Of a stretch of DNA of 64,000 nucleotides, positions 25,996 through 39,552 are shown one piece after another. Below the pieces are notes generated by a model. It did not search any database, was not told the origin of the DNA, and saw only the letters and a program-made list of their open reading frames with translations. The stretch lies in the NCBI GenBank assembly GCA_930367205.1, contig OV884015.1:930001-994000 (forward strand). Reading direction: 5' to 3'. The DNA comes from Acanthosoma haemorrhoidale (Eukaryota > Arthropoda > Insecta > Hemiptera > Acanthosomatidae). A program made the position numbers and the translations under genes. The stretch's first letter is position 1. Every line of letters begins with the position of its first letter.

Positions 25996-28206
25996 ACTCG
26001 TAGCTTTGATCATACGATCGTATCACGTAATATAATGAGTGCTAATGATACATTATACAATCATATTCAACATCATTTGATGTTATCTTCACTCGTAACT
26101 TTCATCATACGATCGTATCACGTGATACAATGAGTGCCAATGATACGGTACACTATCATATTCGACATCATTTGATGTTATATTCACTCGTGGCTTCAAT
26201 CATACGATCGTATCACGTGATATAATGAGTGGCAATGATGCGGTACACTATCATATTCCACATCATTTGATGTTATGTTTACTCGTAACTTTAATCATAC
26301 GATCGTATCACGTGATTGAATGAGTGCCAATGATATGGCACACAATCAAATTCGACATTATTTGGTGTTATATTCACTCGTGACTTGAATCACACGATCG
26401 TATCACGTGATACAATGAGTGCCAATGATATGGCACACAATCAAATTCGACATCATTTGATGGTATATTCACTCGTAACTTTAATCATACGATCATATCA
26501 CGTGATACCATAAGTGCTAATGATTAGGCACACAATCATATTCGACATCAGTTGATGTTATGTTCACGCGAAACTTTAATCATACAATCATATCACGTGA
26601 TTGAATGAGTGCCAATGATTAGGCACACAATCATATTCGACATCATTTGATGTTATGTTCACGCGAAACTCGAATCATACGATTGTAACACGTGATACAA
26701 TGAGTTCAAATGATACGGTACACAATCATATTCCACATCATTTGATGTTATGTTTACTCGTAACTTTAATTATACGATCATATCACGTGATTGAATGAGT
26801 GCCAATGATATGACACACAATCATATTCGACATCATTTGATGTTATATTCACTCGTGGCTTCAATCATACGATCGTATCACGTGATATAATGAGTGGCAA
26901 TGATGCGGTACACTATCATATTCCACATGATTTGATGTTATGTTAACTCGTAACTTTAATCATACGATCGTATCACGTGATTGAATGAGTGCCAATGATA
27001 TGGCACACAATCAAATTCGACATTATTTGGTGTTATATTCACTCGTAACTTGAATCACACGATCGTATCACGTGATACAATGAGTTCAAATGATACGGTA
27101 CACAATCATATTCGACATCATTTGATGTTATATTCACTCGTAACTTGAATCATACGACCGTATCACGTGAAACAACGAGTGCTAATGATACATTATACAA
27201 TCATATTCAACATCATTTAATGTTATATTCACGCGAAACTTTAATCATACGATCGTATCACGTGATTGAATGAGTGCCAATGATATGGCACACAATCAAA
27301 TTCGACATCATTTGATGGTATATTCACTCGTAACTTTATTCTAACGATCGTATCACATGATACAATGAGTGCTAATGATACAGCACACTATCATATTTGA
27401 CATCATTTGATGTTATATTCACCCGAAACTTTCATCATACGATCGTATCACGTGATTGAATGAGTGCCAATGATATGGCACACAATCATATTCGACATCA
27501 TTTGATGTTATATTCACTCGAAACTTTAATCATACGATCATATCACGTGATACCATAAGTGCTAATGATTAGGCACACAATCATATTCGACATCATTTGA
27601 TGTTATGTTCACGCGAAACTTTAATCATACGATTGTAACACGTGATACAATGAGTTCAAATGATACGGTACACAATCATATTCCACATCATTTGATGTTA
27701 TGTTTACTCGTAACTTTAATTATACGATCATATCACGTGATTGAATGAGTGCCAATGATATGACACACAATCATATTCGAAATCATTTGATGTTATATTC
27801 ACTCGTAACTTGAATCATACGATTGTATCACGTGATACAATGAGTGCTAATGATACAGCACACAATCATATTCGACATCATTTGATGTTATATTCACTCG
27901 TAACTTGAATCATACGACCGTATCACGTGATTGAATGAATGCCAATGATATGGCACACAATCATATTCGACATCATTTGGTGTTATATCCATCCCAAACT
28001 TTAATCATACGATCGTATCACGTGAAACAATGAGTGCTAATGATACATTATACAATTATATTCAAAATCATTTGATGTTATCTTCACTCGTAACTTTCAT
28101 CATACGATCGTATCACGTGATACAATAAGTGCAAATGATACGGCACACTATTATATTTGACATCATTTGATGTCATATTCACTCGTAACTTTATTCATAC
28201 GATCGT
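25996..28206. repeat. Satellite family A, block 7 (about 23 monomers)
   Basis: Family A monomers. The 41-bp landmark region is missing: the order jumps from the GAATGAATGCC monomer straight to the TTTGGTGTTATATCCATCCC monomer at about 27970. The same jump occurs in the next two A blocks. A private CATCAGTTGATG variant at about 26547 is also shared with them. Confidence 0.95.
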
Positions 28207-30683
28207 ATGATCTTTAACGTTAGCTCTTGCCCTATTATGTTCTCCTGATACCAAAACAAAGAAAACATCTTTAAAAAGTCGAATTTTAACAAAAATGCGT
28301 ATTTCATAGCTTGTACGTTAGCATCTGCCCCATTATGTTCTCCTGATACCAAAACAAGAAAAATATCGTCAAAAAGTAGAATTTTTAAAAAATGCGTATT
28401 TCATAGCTAGTACGGCAGCTCCTGCCCCATTATGTTCTCCTGATACCAAAACAAGAAAAATATCGTCAAAAAGTCGAATTTTTACAAAAATGCGTATTTA
28501 GAGCTAGTACGTTAGCTCCTGTCCCGTTATGTTCTCCTGATACCAAAACAAAAAAAAATTATCGTTCAAAAGTCAAATTTTTACAAAAATGCGTATTTCA
28601 TAGCTGGTACGTTAGCTCCTGCCCTATTATGTTCTCCTGATATGAAAACGAGAAAAATATCGTCAAAAAGTTGAATTTTTCAAAAATGCGTATTTCATAG
28701 CTAGTATGTTAGCTCCTGCCCCATTATGTTCTCCTGATATGAAAACCAGAAAAATATCGTCAAAAAGTTGAATTTTTAAAAAATGGGTATTTCATAGCTG
28801 GTACGTTAGCTCCTGTCCCATTATGTTCTCCTGATACCAAAACAAGGAAAATATCGTCAAAAAGTCGAATTTTTAAAAAATGCGTATTTCATAGCTAGTA
28901 CGTCAGCTCCTGCCCCATTATGTTCTCCTGATACGAAAACAACAAAAATATCGTCAAAAAGTCGAATTTTTAAAAAAATGGGTATTTCATAGCTGGCACG
29001 TTAGCTCCTGCTCTTTTATGTTCTCCTGATACCAATACAAAGAAAATATCGTCTAAAATTCAAATTTTTACAAAAATGCGTTTTTTATAGCTGGTACGTT
29101 ACCTCCTACCCTATTATGTTCTCCTGATACGAAAACCAGGAAAATATCGTCAAAAAGTCGATTTTTTAAAAAATGCGTATTTCATAGCTAGTACGTCAGC
29201 TCCTGCCCCATTATGTTCTCCTGATACCAAAACAAAGAAAATATCGTCTAAAATTCAAATTTTGACAAAAATGCGTTTTTTATAGCTGGTACGTTAGCTC
29301 CTACCCTATTATGTTCTCCTGATACGAAAACCAGAAAAATATCGTCAAAAAGTCGATTTTTAAAAAAATGCGTATTTCATAGCTAGTACGGCAGCTCCTG
29401 CCCCATTATGTTCTCCTGATACCAAAACAAGAAAAATATCGTCAAAAAGTCGAATTTTTACAAAAATGCGTATTTAGAGCTAGTACGTTAGCTCCTGTCC
29501 CGTTATGTTCTCCTGATACCAAAACAAAAAAAAATTATCGTTCAAAAGTCAAATTTTTACAAAAATGCGTATTTCATAGCTGGTACGTTAGCTCCTGCCC
29601 TATTATGTTCTCCTGATATGAAAACGAGAAAAATATCGTCAAAAAGTTGAATTTTTCAAAAATGCGTATTTCATAGCTAGTATGTTAGCTCCTGCCCCAT
29701 TATGTTCTCCTGATATGAAAACCAGAAAAATATCGTCAAAAAGTTGAATTTTTAAAAAATGGGTATTTCATAGCTGGTACGTTAGCTCCTGTCCCATTAT
29801 GTTCTCCTGATACCAAAACAAGGAAAATATCGTCAAAAAGTCGAATTTTTAAAAAATGCGTATTTCATAGCTAGTACGTCAGCTCCTGCCCCATTATGTT
29901 CTCCTGATACGAAAACAACAAAAATATCGTCAAAAAGTCGAATTTTTAAAAAAATGGGTATTTCATAGCTGGCACGTTAGCTCCTGCTCTTTTATGTTCT
30001 CCTGATACCAATACAAAGAAAATATCGTCTAAAATTCAAATTTTTACAAAAATGCGTTTTTTATAGCTGGTACGTTACCTCCTACCCTATTATGTTCTCC
30101 TGATACGAAAACCAGGAAAATATCGTCAAAAAGTCGATTTTTTAAAAAATGCGTATTTCATAGCTAGTACGTCAGCTCCTGCCCCATTATGTTCTCCTGA
30201 TACCAAAACAAAGAAAATATCGTCTAAAATTCAAATTTTTACAAAAATGCGTTTTTTATAGCTGGTACGTTAGCTCCTACCCTATTATGTTCTCCTGATA
30301 CGAAAACCAGAAAAATATCGTCAAAAAGTCGATTTTTTAAAAAATGCGTATTTCATAGCTAGTACGGCAGCTCCTGCCCCATTATGTTCTCCTGATACCT
30401 AAACAAGAAAATATCGTCAAAAAGTTGAATTTTAAAAAAAAATGCGTATTTCTTAGCTAGTACGTTAGCTCCTGCCTTATTATGTTCTCCTGATAACAAA
30501 ACAAAGAAAATGTCATCAAAAAGTTAAATTTTTTTAAAAAAGAGTATTTTATAGCTGGTACGTTAGCTTCTGAACAATTATGATTTCCTCATACCAAAAC
30601 AAGAAAAATATCGTCAAAAAGTCGAATTTTAAAAAAATGCGTATTTTATAGCTGGTACAATAATTCCTGCCCTATTATTTTAA
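28207..30683. repeat. Satellite family B, block 7 (about 25 monomers)
   Basis: Contains two copies of the ten-monomer unit (28408-29383 and 29384-30359). It is the downstream partner of the 4,687-bp duplication. It keeps the TCCTGATAAC and TATTATTTTAAC variants of the block ending at 25995. Confidence 0.95.
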
Positions 30684-32895
30684 CTCGTAGCTTTGATCAT
30701 ACGATCGTATCACGTAATATAATGAGTGCTAATGATACATTATACAATCATATTCAACATCATTTGATGTTATCTTCACTCGTAACTTTCATCATACGAT
30801 CGTATCACGTGATACAATGAGTGCCAATGATACGGTACACTATCATATTCGACATCATTTGATGTTATATTCACTCGTGGCTTCAATCATACGATCGTAT
30901 CACGTGATATAATGAGTGGCAATGATGCGGTACACTATCATATTCCACATCATTTGATGTTATGTTTACTCGTAACTTTAATCATACGATCGTATCACGT
31001 GATTGAATGAGTGCCAATGATATGGCACACAATCAAATTCGACATTATTTGGTGTTATATTCACTCGTGACTTGAATCACACGATCGTATCACGTGATAC
31101 AATGAGTGCCAATGATATGGCACACAATCAAATTCGACATCATTTGATGGTATATTCACTCGTAACTTTAATCATACGATCATATCACGTGATACCATAA
31201 GTGCTAATGATTAGGCACACAATCATATTCGACATCAGTTGATGTTATGTTCACGCGAAACTTTAATCATACAATCATATCACGTGATTGAATGAGTGCC
31301 AATGATTAGGCACACAATCATATTCGACATCATTTGATGTTATGTTCACGCGAAACTCGAATCATACGATTGTAACACGTGATACAATGAGTTCAAATGA
31401 TACGGTACACAATCATATTCCACATCATTTGATGTTATGTTTACTCGTAACTTTAATTATACGATCATATCACGTGATTGAATGAGTGCCAATGATATGA
31501 CACACAATCATATTCGAAATCATTTGATGTTATATTCACTCGTGGCTTCAATCATACGATCGTATCACGTGATATAATGAGTGGCAATGATGCGGTACAC
31601 TATCATATTCCACATGATTTGATGTTATGTTAACTCGTAACTTTAATCATACGATCGTATCACGTGATTGAATGAGTGCCAATGATATGGCACACAATCA
31701 AATTCGACATTATTTGGTGTTATATTCACTCGTAACTTGAATCACACGATCGTATCACGTGATACAATGAGTTCAAATGATACGGTACACAATCATATTC
31801 GACATCATTTGATGTTATATTCACTCGTAACTTGAATCATACGACCGTATCACGTGAAACAACGAGTGCTAATGATACATTATACAATCATATTCAACAT
31901 CATTTAATGTTATATTCACGCGAAACTTTAATCATACGATCGTATCACGTGATTGAATGAGTGCCAATGATATGGCACACAATCAAATTCGACATCATTT
32001 GATGGTATATTCACTCGTAACTTTATTCTAACGATCGTATCACATGATACAATGAGTGCTAATGATACAGCACACTATCATATTTGACATCATTTGATGT
32101 TATATTCACCCGAAACTTTCATCATACGATCGTATCACGTGATTGAATGAGTGCCAATGATATGGCACACAATCATATTCGACATCATTTGATGTTATAT
32201 TCACTCGAAACTTTAATCATACGATCATATCACGTGATACCATAAGTGCTAATGATTAGGCACACAATCATATTCGACATCATTTGATGTTATGTTCACG
32301 CGAAACTTTAATCATACGATTGTAACACGTGATACAATGAGTTCAAATGATACGGTACACAATCATATTCCACATCATTTGATGTTATGTTTACTCGTAA
32401 CTTTAATTATACGATCATATCACGTGATTGAATGAGTGCCAATGATATGACACACAATCATATTCGAAATCATTTGATGTTATATTCACTCGTAACTTGA
32501 ATCATACGATTGTATCACGTGATACAATGAGTGCTAATGATACAGCACACAATCATATTCGACATCATTTGATGTTATATTCACTCGTAACTTGAATCAT
32601 ACGACCGTATCACGTGATTGAATGAATGCCAATGATATGGCACACAATCATATTCGACATCATTTGGTGTTATATCCATCCCAAACTTTAATCATACGAT
32701 CGTATCACGTGAAACAATGAGTGCTAATGATACATTATACAATTATATTCAAAATCATTTGATGTTATCTTCACTCGTAACTTTCATCATACGATCGTAT
32801 CACGTGATACAATAAGTGCAAATGATACGGCACACTATTATATTTGACATCATTTGATGTCATATTCACTCGTAACTTTATTCATACGATCGTAT
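30684..32895. repeat. Satellite family A, block 8 (about 23 monomers)
   Basis: Copy of the block at 25996-28206 at offset 4,687 bp, with very few substitutions. It has the same absence of the landmark monomer and the same CATCAGTTGATG variant at about 31234. Confidence 0.95.
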
Positions 32896-35367
32896 GATCT
32901 TTAACGTTAGCTCTTGCCCTATTATGTTCTCCTGATACCAAAACAAAGAAAACATCTTTAAAAAGTCGAATTTTAACAAAAATGCGTATTTCATAGCTTG
33001 TACGTTAGCATCTGCCCCATTATGTTCTCCTGATACCAAAACAAGAAAAATATCGTCAAAAAGTAGAATTTTTAAAAAATGCGTATTTCATAGCTAGTAC
33101 GTCAGCTCCTGCCCCATTATGTTCTCCTGATACCAAAACAAGAAAAATATCGTCAAAAAGTCGAATTTTTACAAAAATGCGTATTTAGAGCTAGTACGTT
33201 AGCTCCTGTCCCGTTATGTTCTCCTGATACCAAAACAAAAAAAAAATCGTTCAAAAGTCAAATTTTTACAAAAATGCGTATTTCATAGCTGGTACGTTAG
33301 CTCCTGCCCTATTATGTTCTCCTGATATGAAAACGAGAAAAATATCGTCAAAAAGTTGAATTTTTCAAAAATGCGTATTTCATAGCTAGTATGTTAGCTC
33401 CTGCCCCATTATGTTCTCCTGATATGAAAACCAGGAAAATATCGTCAAAAAGTTGAATTTTTAAAAAATGGGTATTTCATAGCTGGTACGTTAGCTCCTG
33501 TCCCATTATGTTCTCCTGATACCAAAACAAGGAAAATATCGTCAAAAAGTCGAATTTTTAAAAAATGCGTATTTCATAGCTAGTACGTCAGCTCCTGCCC
33601 CATTATGTTCTCCTGATACGAAAAAAACAAAAATATCGTCAAAAAGTCGAATTTTTAAAAAAATGGGTATTTCATAGCTGGCACGTTAGCTCCTGCTCTT
33701 TTATGTTCTCCTGATACCAATACAAAGAAAATATCGTCTAAAATTCAAATTTTTACAAAAATGCGTTTTTTATAGCTGGTACGTTACCTCCTACCCTATT
33801 ATGTTCTCCTGATACGAAAACCAGGAAAATATCGTCAAAAAGTCGATTTTTTAAAAAATGCGTATTTCATAGCTAGTACGTCAGCTCCTGCCCCATTATG
33901 TTCTCCTGATACCAAAACAAAGAAAATATCGTCTAAAATTCAAATTTTGACAAAAATGCGTTTTTTATAGCTGGTACGTTAGCTCCTACCCTATTATGTT
34001 CTCCTGATACGAAAACCAGAAAAATATCGTCAAAAAGTCGATTTTTAAAAAAATGCGTATTTCATAGCTAGTACGGCAGCTCCTGCCCCATTATGTTCTC
34101 CTGATACCAAAACAAGAAAAATATCGTCAAAAAGTCGAATTTTTACAAAAATGCGTATTTAGAGCTAGTACGTTAGCTCCTGTCCCGTTATGTTCTCCTG
34201 ATACCAAAACAAAAAAAAATTATCGTTCAAAAGTCAAATTTTTACAAAAATGCGTATTTCATAGCTGGTACGTTAGCTCCTGCCCTATTATGTTCTCCTG
34301 ATATGAAAACGAGAAAAATATCGTCAAAAAGTTGAATTTTTCAAAAATGCGTATTTCATAGCTAGTATGTTAGCTCCTGCCCCATTATGTTCTCCTGATA
34401 TGAAAACCAGGAAAATATCGTCAAAAAGTTGAATTTTTAAAAAATGGGTATTTCATAGCTGGTACGTTAGCTCCTGTCCCATTATGTTCTCCTGATACCA
34501 AAACAAGGAAAATATCGTCAAAAAGTCGAATTTTTAAAAAATGCGTATTTCATAGCTAGTACGTCAGCTCCTGCCCCATTATGTTCTCCTGATACGAAAA
34601 CAACAAAAATATCGTCAAAAAGTCGAATTTTTAAAAAAATGGGTATTTCATAGCTGGCACGTTAGCTCCTGCTCCTTTATGTTCTCCTGATACCAATACA
34701 AAGAAAATATCGTCTAAAATTCAAATTTTTACAAAAATGCGTTTTTTATAGCTGGTACGTTACCTCCTACCCTATTATGTTCTCCTGATACGAAAACCAG
34801 GAAAATATCGTCAAAAAGTCGATTTTTTAAAAAATGCGTATTTCATAGCTAGTACGTCAGCTCCTGCCCCATTATGTTCTCCTGATACCAAAACAAAGAA
34901 AATATCGTCTAAAATTCAAATTTTTACAAAAATGCGTTTTTTATAGCTGGTACGTTAGCTCCTACCCTATTATAATCTCCTGATACGAAAACCAGAAAAA
35001 TATCGTCAAAAAGTCGATTTTTTAAAAAATGCGTATTTCATAGCTAGTACGGCAGCTCCTGCCCCATTATGTTCTCCTGATACCTAAACAAGAAAATATC
35101 GTCAAAAAGTTGAATTTTTAAAAAAAATGCGTATTTCTTAGCTAGTACGTTAGCTCCTGCCTTATTATGTTCTCCTGATACCAAAACAAAGAAAATGTCA
35201 TCAAAAAGTTAAATTTTTTTAAAAAAGAGTATTTTATAGCTGGTACGTTAGCTTCTGAACAATTATGATTTCCTCATACCAAAACAAGAAAAATATCGTC
35301 AAAAAGTCGAATTTTAAAAAAATGCGTATTTTATAGCTGGTACAATAATTCCTGCCCTATTATGTTA
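32896..35367. repeat. Satellite family B, block 8 (about 25 monomers)
   Basis: Two copies of the ten-monomer unit (33095-34068 and 34069-35044). The first part matches the block at 22547 at offset 10,348 bp. One monomer near 34975 has TATAATCTCC in place of TATGTTCTCC, a private change. Confidence 0.95.
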
Positions 35368-38055
35368 ACTCGTAGCTTTGATCATACGATCGTATCACGT
35401 AATATAATGAGTGCTAATGATACATTATACAATCATATTCAACATCATTTGATGTTATCTTCACTCGTAACTTTCATCATACGATCGTATCACGTGATAC
35501 AATGAGTGCCAATGATACGGTACACTATCATATTCGACATCATTTGATGTTATATTCACTCGTGGCTTCAATCATACGATCGTATCACGTGATATAATGA
35601 GTGGCAATGATGCGGTACACTATCATATTCCACATCATTTGATGTTATGTTTACTCGTAACTTTAATCATACGATCGTATCACGTGATTGAATGAGTGCC
35701 AATGATATGGCACACAATCAAATTCGACATTATTTGGTGTTATATTCACTCGTAACTTGAATCACACGATCGTATCACGTGATACAATGAGTGCCAATGA
35801 TATGGCACACAATCAAATTCGACATCATTTGATGGTATATTCACTCGTAACTTTATTCTAACGATCGTATCACATGATACAATGAGTGCTAATGATACAG
35901 CACACTATCATATTTGACATCATTTGATGTTATATTCACCCGAAACTTGCATCATACGATCGTATCACGTGATTGAATGAGTGCCAATGATTAGGCACAC
36001 AATCATATTCGACATCATTTGATGTTATGTTCACGCGAAACTCGAATCATACGATTGTAACACGTGATACAATGAGTTCAAATGATACGGTACACAATCA
36101 TATTCCACATCATTTGATGTTATGTTTACTCGTAACTTTAATTATACGATCATATCACGTGATTGAATGAGTGCCAATGATATGACACACAATCATATTC
36201 GAAATCATTTGATGTTATATTCACTCGTGACTTGAATCATACGATCGTATCACGTGATACCATGAGTGATAATGATTAGGCACACTATCTTATTCGACAT
36301 CATTTGATGTTATATTCACTCGAAACTTTAATCATACGATCATATCACGTGATACCATAAGTGCTAATGATTAGGCACACAATCATATTCGACATCAGTT
36401 GATGTTATGTTCACGCGAAACTTTAATCATACAATCATATCACGTGATTGAATGAGTGCCAATGATTAGGCACACAATCATATTCGACATCATTTGATGT
36501 TATGTTCACGCGAAACTCGAATCATACGATTGTAACACGTGATACAATGAGTTCAAATGATACGGTACACAATCATATTCCACATCATTTGATGTTATGT
36601 TTACTCGTAACTTTAATTATACGATCATATCACGTGATTGAATGAGTGCCAATGATATGACACACAATCATATTCGAAATCATTTGATGTTATATTCACT
36701 CGTGGCTTCAATCATACGATCGTATCACGTGATATAATGAGTGGCAATGATGCGGTACACTATCATATTCCACATGATTTGATGTTATGTTAACTCGTAA
36801 CTTTAATCATACGATCGTATCACGTGATTGAATGAGTGCCAATGATATGGCACACAATCAAATTCGACATTATTTGGTGTTATATTCACTCGTAACTTGA
36901 ATCACACGATCGTATCACGTGATACAATGAGTTCAAATGATACGGTACACAATCATATTCGACATCATTTGATGTTATATTCACTCGTAACTTGAATCAT
37001 ACGACCGTATCACGTGAAACAACGAGTGATAATGATACATTATACAATCATATTCAACATCATTTAATGTTATATTCACGCGAAACTTTAATCATACGAT
37101 CGTATCACGTGATTGAATGAGTGCCAATGATATGGCACACAATCAAATTCGACATCATTTGATGGTATATTCACTCGTAACTTTATTCTAACGATCGTAT
37201 CACATGATACAATGAGTGCTAATGATACAGCACACTATCATATTTGACATCATTTGATGTTATATTCACCCGAAACTTTCATCATACGATCGTATCACGT
37301 GATTGAATGAGTGCCAATGATATGGCACACAATCATATTCGACATCATTTGATGTTATATTCACTCGAAACTTTAATCATACGATCATATCACGTGATAC
37401 CATAAGTGCTAATGATTAGGCACACAATCATATTCGACATCATTTGATGTTATGTTCACGCGAAACTTTAATCATACGATTGTAACACGTGATACAATGA
37501 GTTCAAATGATACGGTACACAATCATATTCCACATCATTTGATGTTATGTTTACTCGTAACTTTAATTATACGATCATATCACGTGATTGAATGAGTGCC
37601 AATGATATGACACACAATCATATTCGAAATCATTTGATGTTATATTCACTCGTAACTTGAATCATACGATTGTATCACGTGATACAATGAGTGCTAATGA
37701 TACAGCACACAATCATATTCGACATCATTTGATGTTATATTCACTCGTAACTTGAATCATACGACCGTATCACGTGATTGAATGAATGCCAATGATATGG
37801 CACACAATCATATTCGACATCATTTGGTGTTATATCCATCCCAAACTTTAATCATACGATCGTATCACGTGAAACAATGAGTGCTAATGATACATTATAC
37901 AATTATATTCAAAATCATTTGATGTTATCTTCACTCGTAACTTTCATCATACGATCGTATCACGTGATACAATAAGTGCAAATGATACGGCACACTATTA
38001 TATTTGACATCATTTGATGTCATATTCACTCGTAACTTTATTCATACGATCGTAT
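35368..38055. repeat. Satellite family A, block 9 (about 28 monomers)
   Basis: Like the two preceding A blocks but about 476 bp (five monomers) longer. An extra run of TTAGGCACAC, CACGCGAAACTC, TTCCACATC and GAAATC monomers at about 35985-36215 is repeated at about 36460-36690. The CATCAGTTGATG variant lies at about 36394. Confidence 0.94.
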
Positions 38056-39552
38056 GATCTTTAACGTTAGCTCTTGCCCTATTATGTTCTCCTGATACCA
38101 AAACAAAGAAAACATCTTTAAAAAGTCGAATTTTAACAAAAATGCGTATTTCATAGCTTGTACGTTAGCATCTGCCCCATTATGTTCTCCTGATACCAAA
38201 ACAAGAAAAATATCGTCAAAAAGTAGAATTTTTAAAAAATGCGTATTTCATAGCTAGTACGTCAGCTCCTGCCCCATTATGTTCTTCTGATACCAAAACA
38301 AGAAAAATATCGTCAAAAAGTCGAATTTTTACAAAAATGCGTATTTAGAGCTAGTACGTTAGCTCCTGTCCCGTTATGTTCTCCTGATACCAAAACAAAA
38401 AAAAAATCGTTCAAAAGTCAAATTTTTACAAAAATGCGTATTTCATAGCTGGTACGTTAGCTCCTGCCCTATTATGTTCTCCTGATATGAAAACGAGAAA
38501 AATATCGTCAAAAAGTTGAATTTTTCAAAAATGCGTATTTCATAGCTAGTATGTTAGCTCCTGCCCCATTATGTTCTCCTGATATGAAAACCAGGAAAAT
38601 ATCGTCAAAAAGTTGAATTTTTAAAAAATGGGTATTTCATAGCTGGTACGTTAGCTCCTGTCCCATTATGTTCTCCTGATACCAAAACAAGGAAAATATC
38701 GTCAAAAAGTCGAATTTTTAAAAAATGCGTATTTCATAGCTAGTACGTCAGCTCCTGCCCCATTATGTTCTCCTGATACGAAAACAACAAAAATATCGTC
38801 AAAAAGTCGAATTTTTAAAAAAATTGGTATTTCATAGCTGGCACGTTAGCTCCTGCTCTTTTATGTTCTCCTGATACCAATACAAAGAAAATATCGTCTA
38901 AAATTCAAATTTTTACAAAAATGCGTTTTTTATAGCTGGTACGTTACCTCCTACCCTATTATGTTCTCCTGATACGAAAACCAGGAAAATATCGTCTAAA
39001 AGTCGATTTTTTAAAAAATGCGTATTTCATAGCTAGTACGTCAGCTCCTGCCCCATTATGTTCTCCTGATACCAAAACAAAGAAAATATCGTCTAAAATT
39101 CAAATTTTTACAAAAATGCGTTTTTTATAGCTGGTACGTTAGCTCCTACCCTATTATGTTCTCCTGATACGAAAACCAGAAAAATATCGTCAAAAAGTCG
39201 ATTTTTTAAAAAATGCGTATTTCATAGCTAGTACGGCAGCTCCTGCCCCATTATGTTCTCCTGATACCTAAACAAGAAAATATCGTCAAAAAGTTGAATT
39301 TTTAAAAAAAATGCGTATTTCTTAGCTAGTACGTTAGCTCCTGCCTTATTATGTTCTCCTGATACCAAAACAAAGAAAATGTCATCAAAAAGTTAAATTT
39401 TTTTAAAAAAGAGTATTTTATAGCTGGTACGTTAGCTTCTGAACAATTATGATTTCCTCATACCAAAACAAGAAAAATATCGTCAAAAAGTCGAATTTTA
39501 AAAAAATGCGTATTTTATAGCTGGTACAATAATTCCTGCCCTATTATGTTAA
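38056..39552. repeat. Satellite family B, block 9 (about 15 monomers)
   Basis: Single-copy version of the ten-monomer unit (38255-39228). It aligns with the block at 32896 at offset 5,160 bp for about the first kilobase and lacks the second copy. Private substitutions include TTCTTCTGAT at about 38281 and AAAATTGGTATT at about 38822. The latter is also seen at about 11450. Confidence 0.95.

Larger units (their letters stand above)
23721..33094. repeat. Two tandem copies of a 4,687-bp composite A+B unit
   Basis: Positions 23721-28407 and 28408-33094 match at a constant offset of 4,687 bp across two B parts and one A block, without any length change at the points I checked. Differences noticed are few: GTTAGC/GTTACC at 25390 versus 30077, GACATC/GAAATC at 26830 versus 31517, and TACGGCAG/TACGTCAG at the downstream edge. 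This is the youngest-looking large duplication in the window. A further diverged partial copy follows, to about 38255. Confidence 0.9.
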
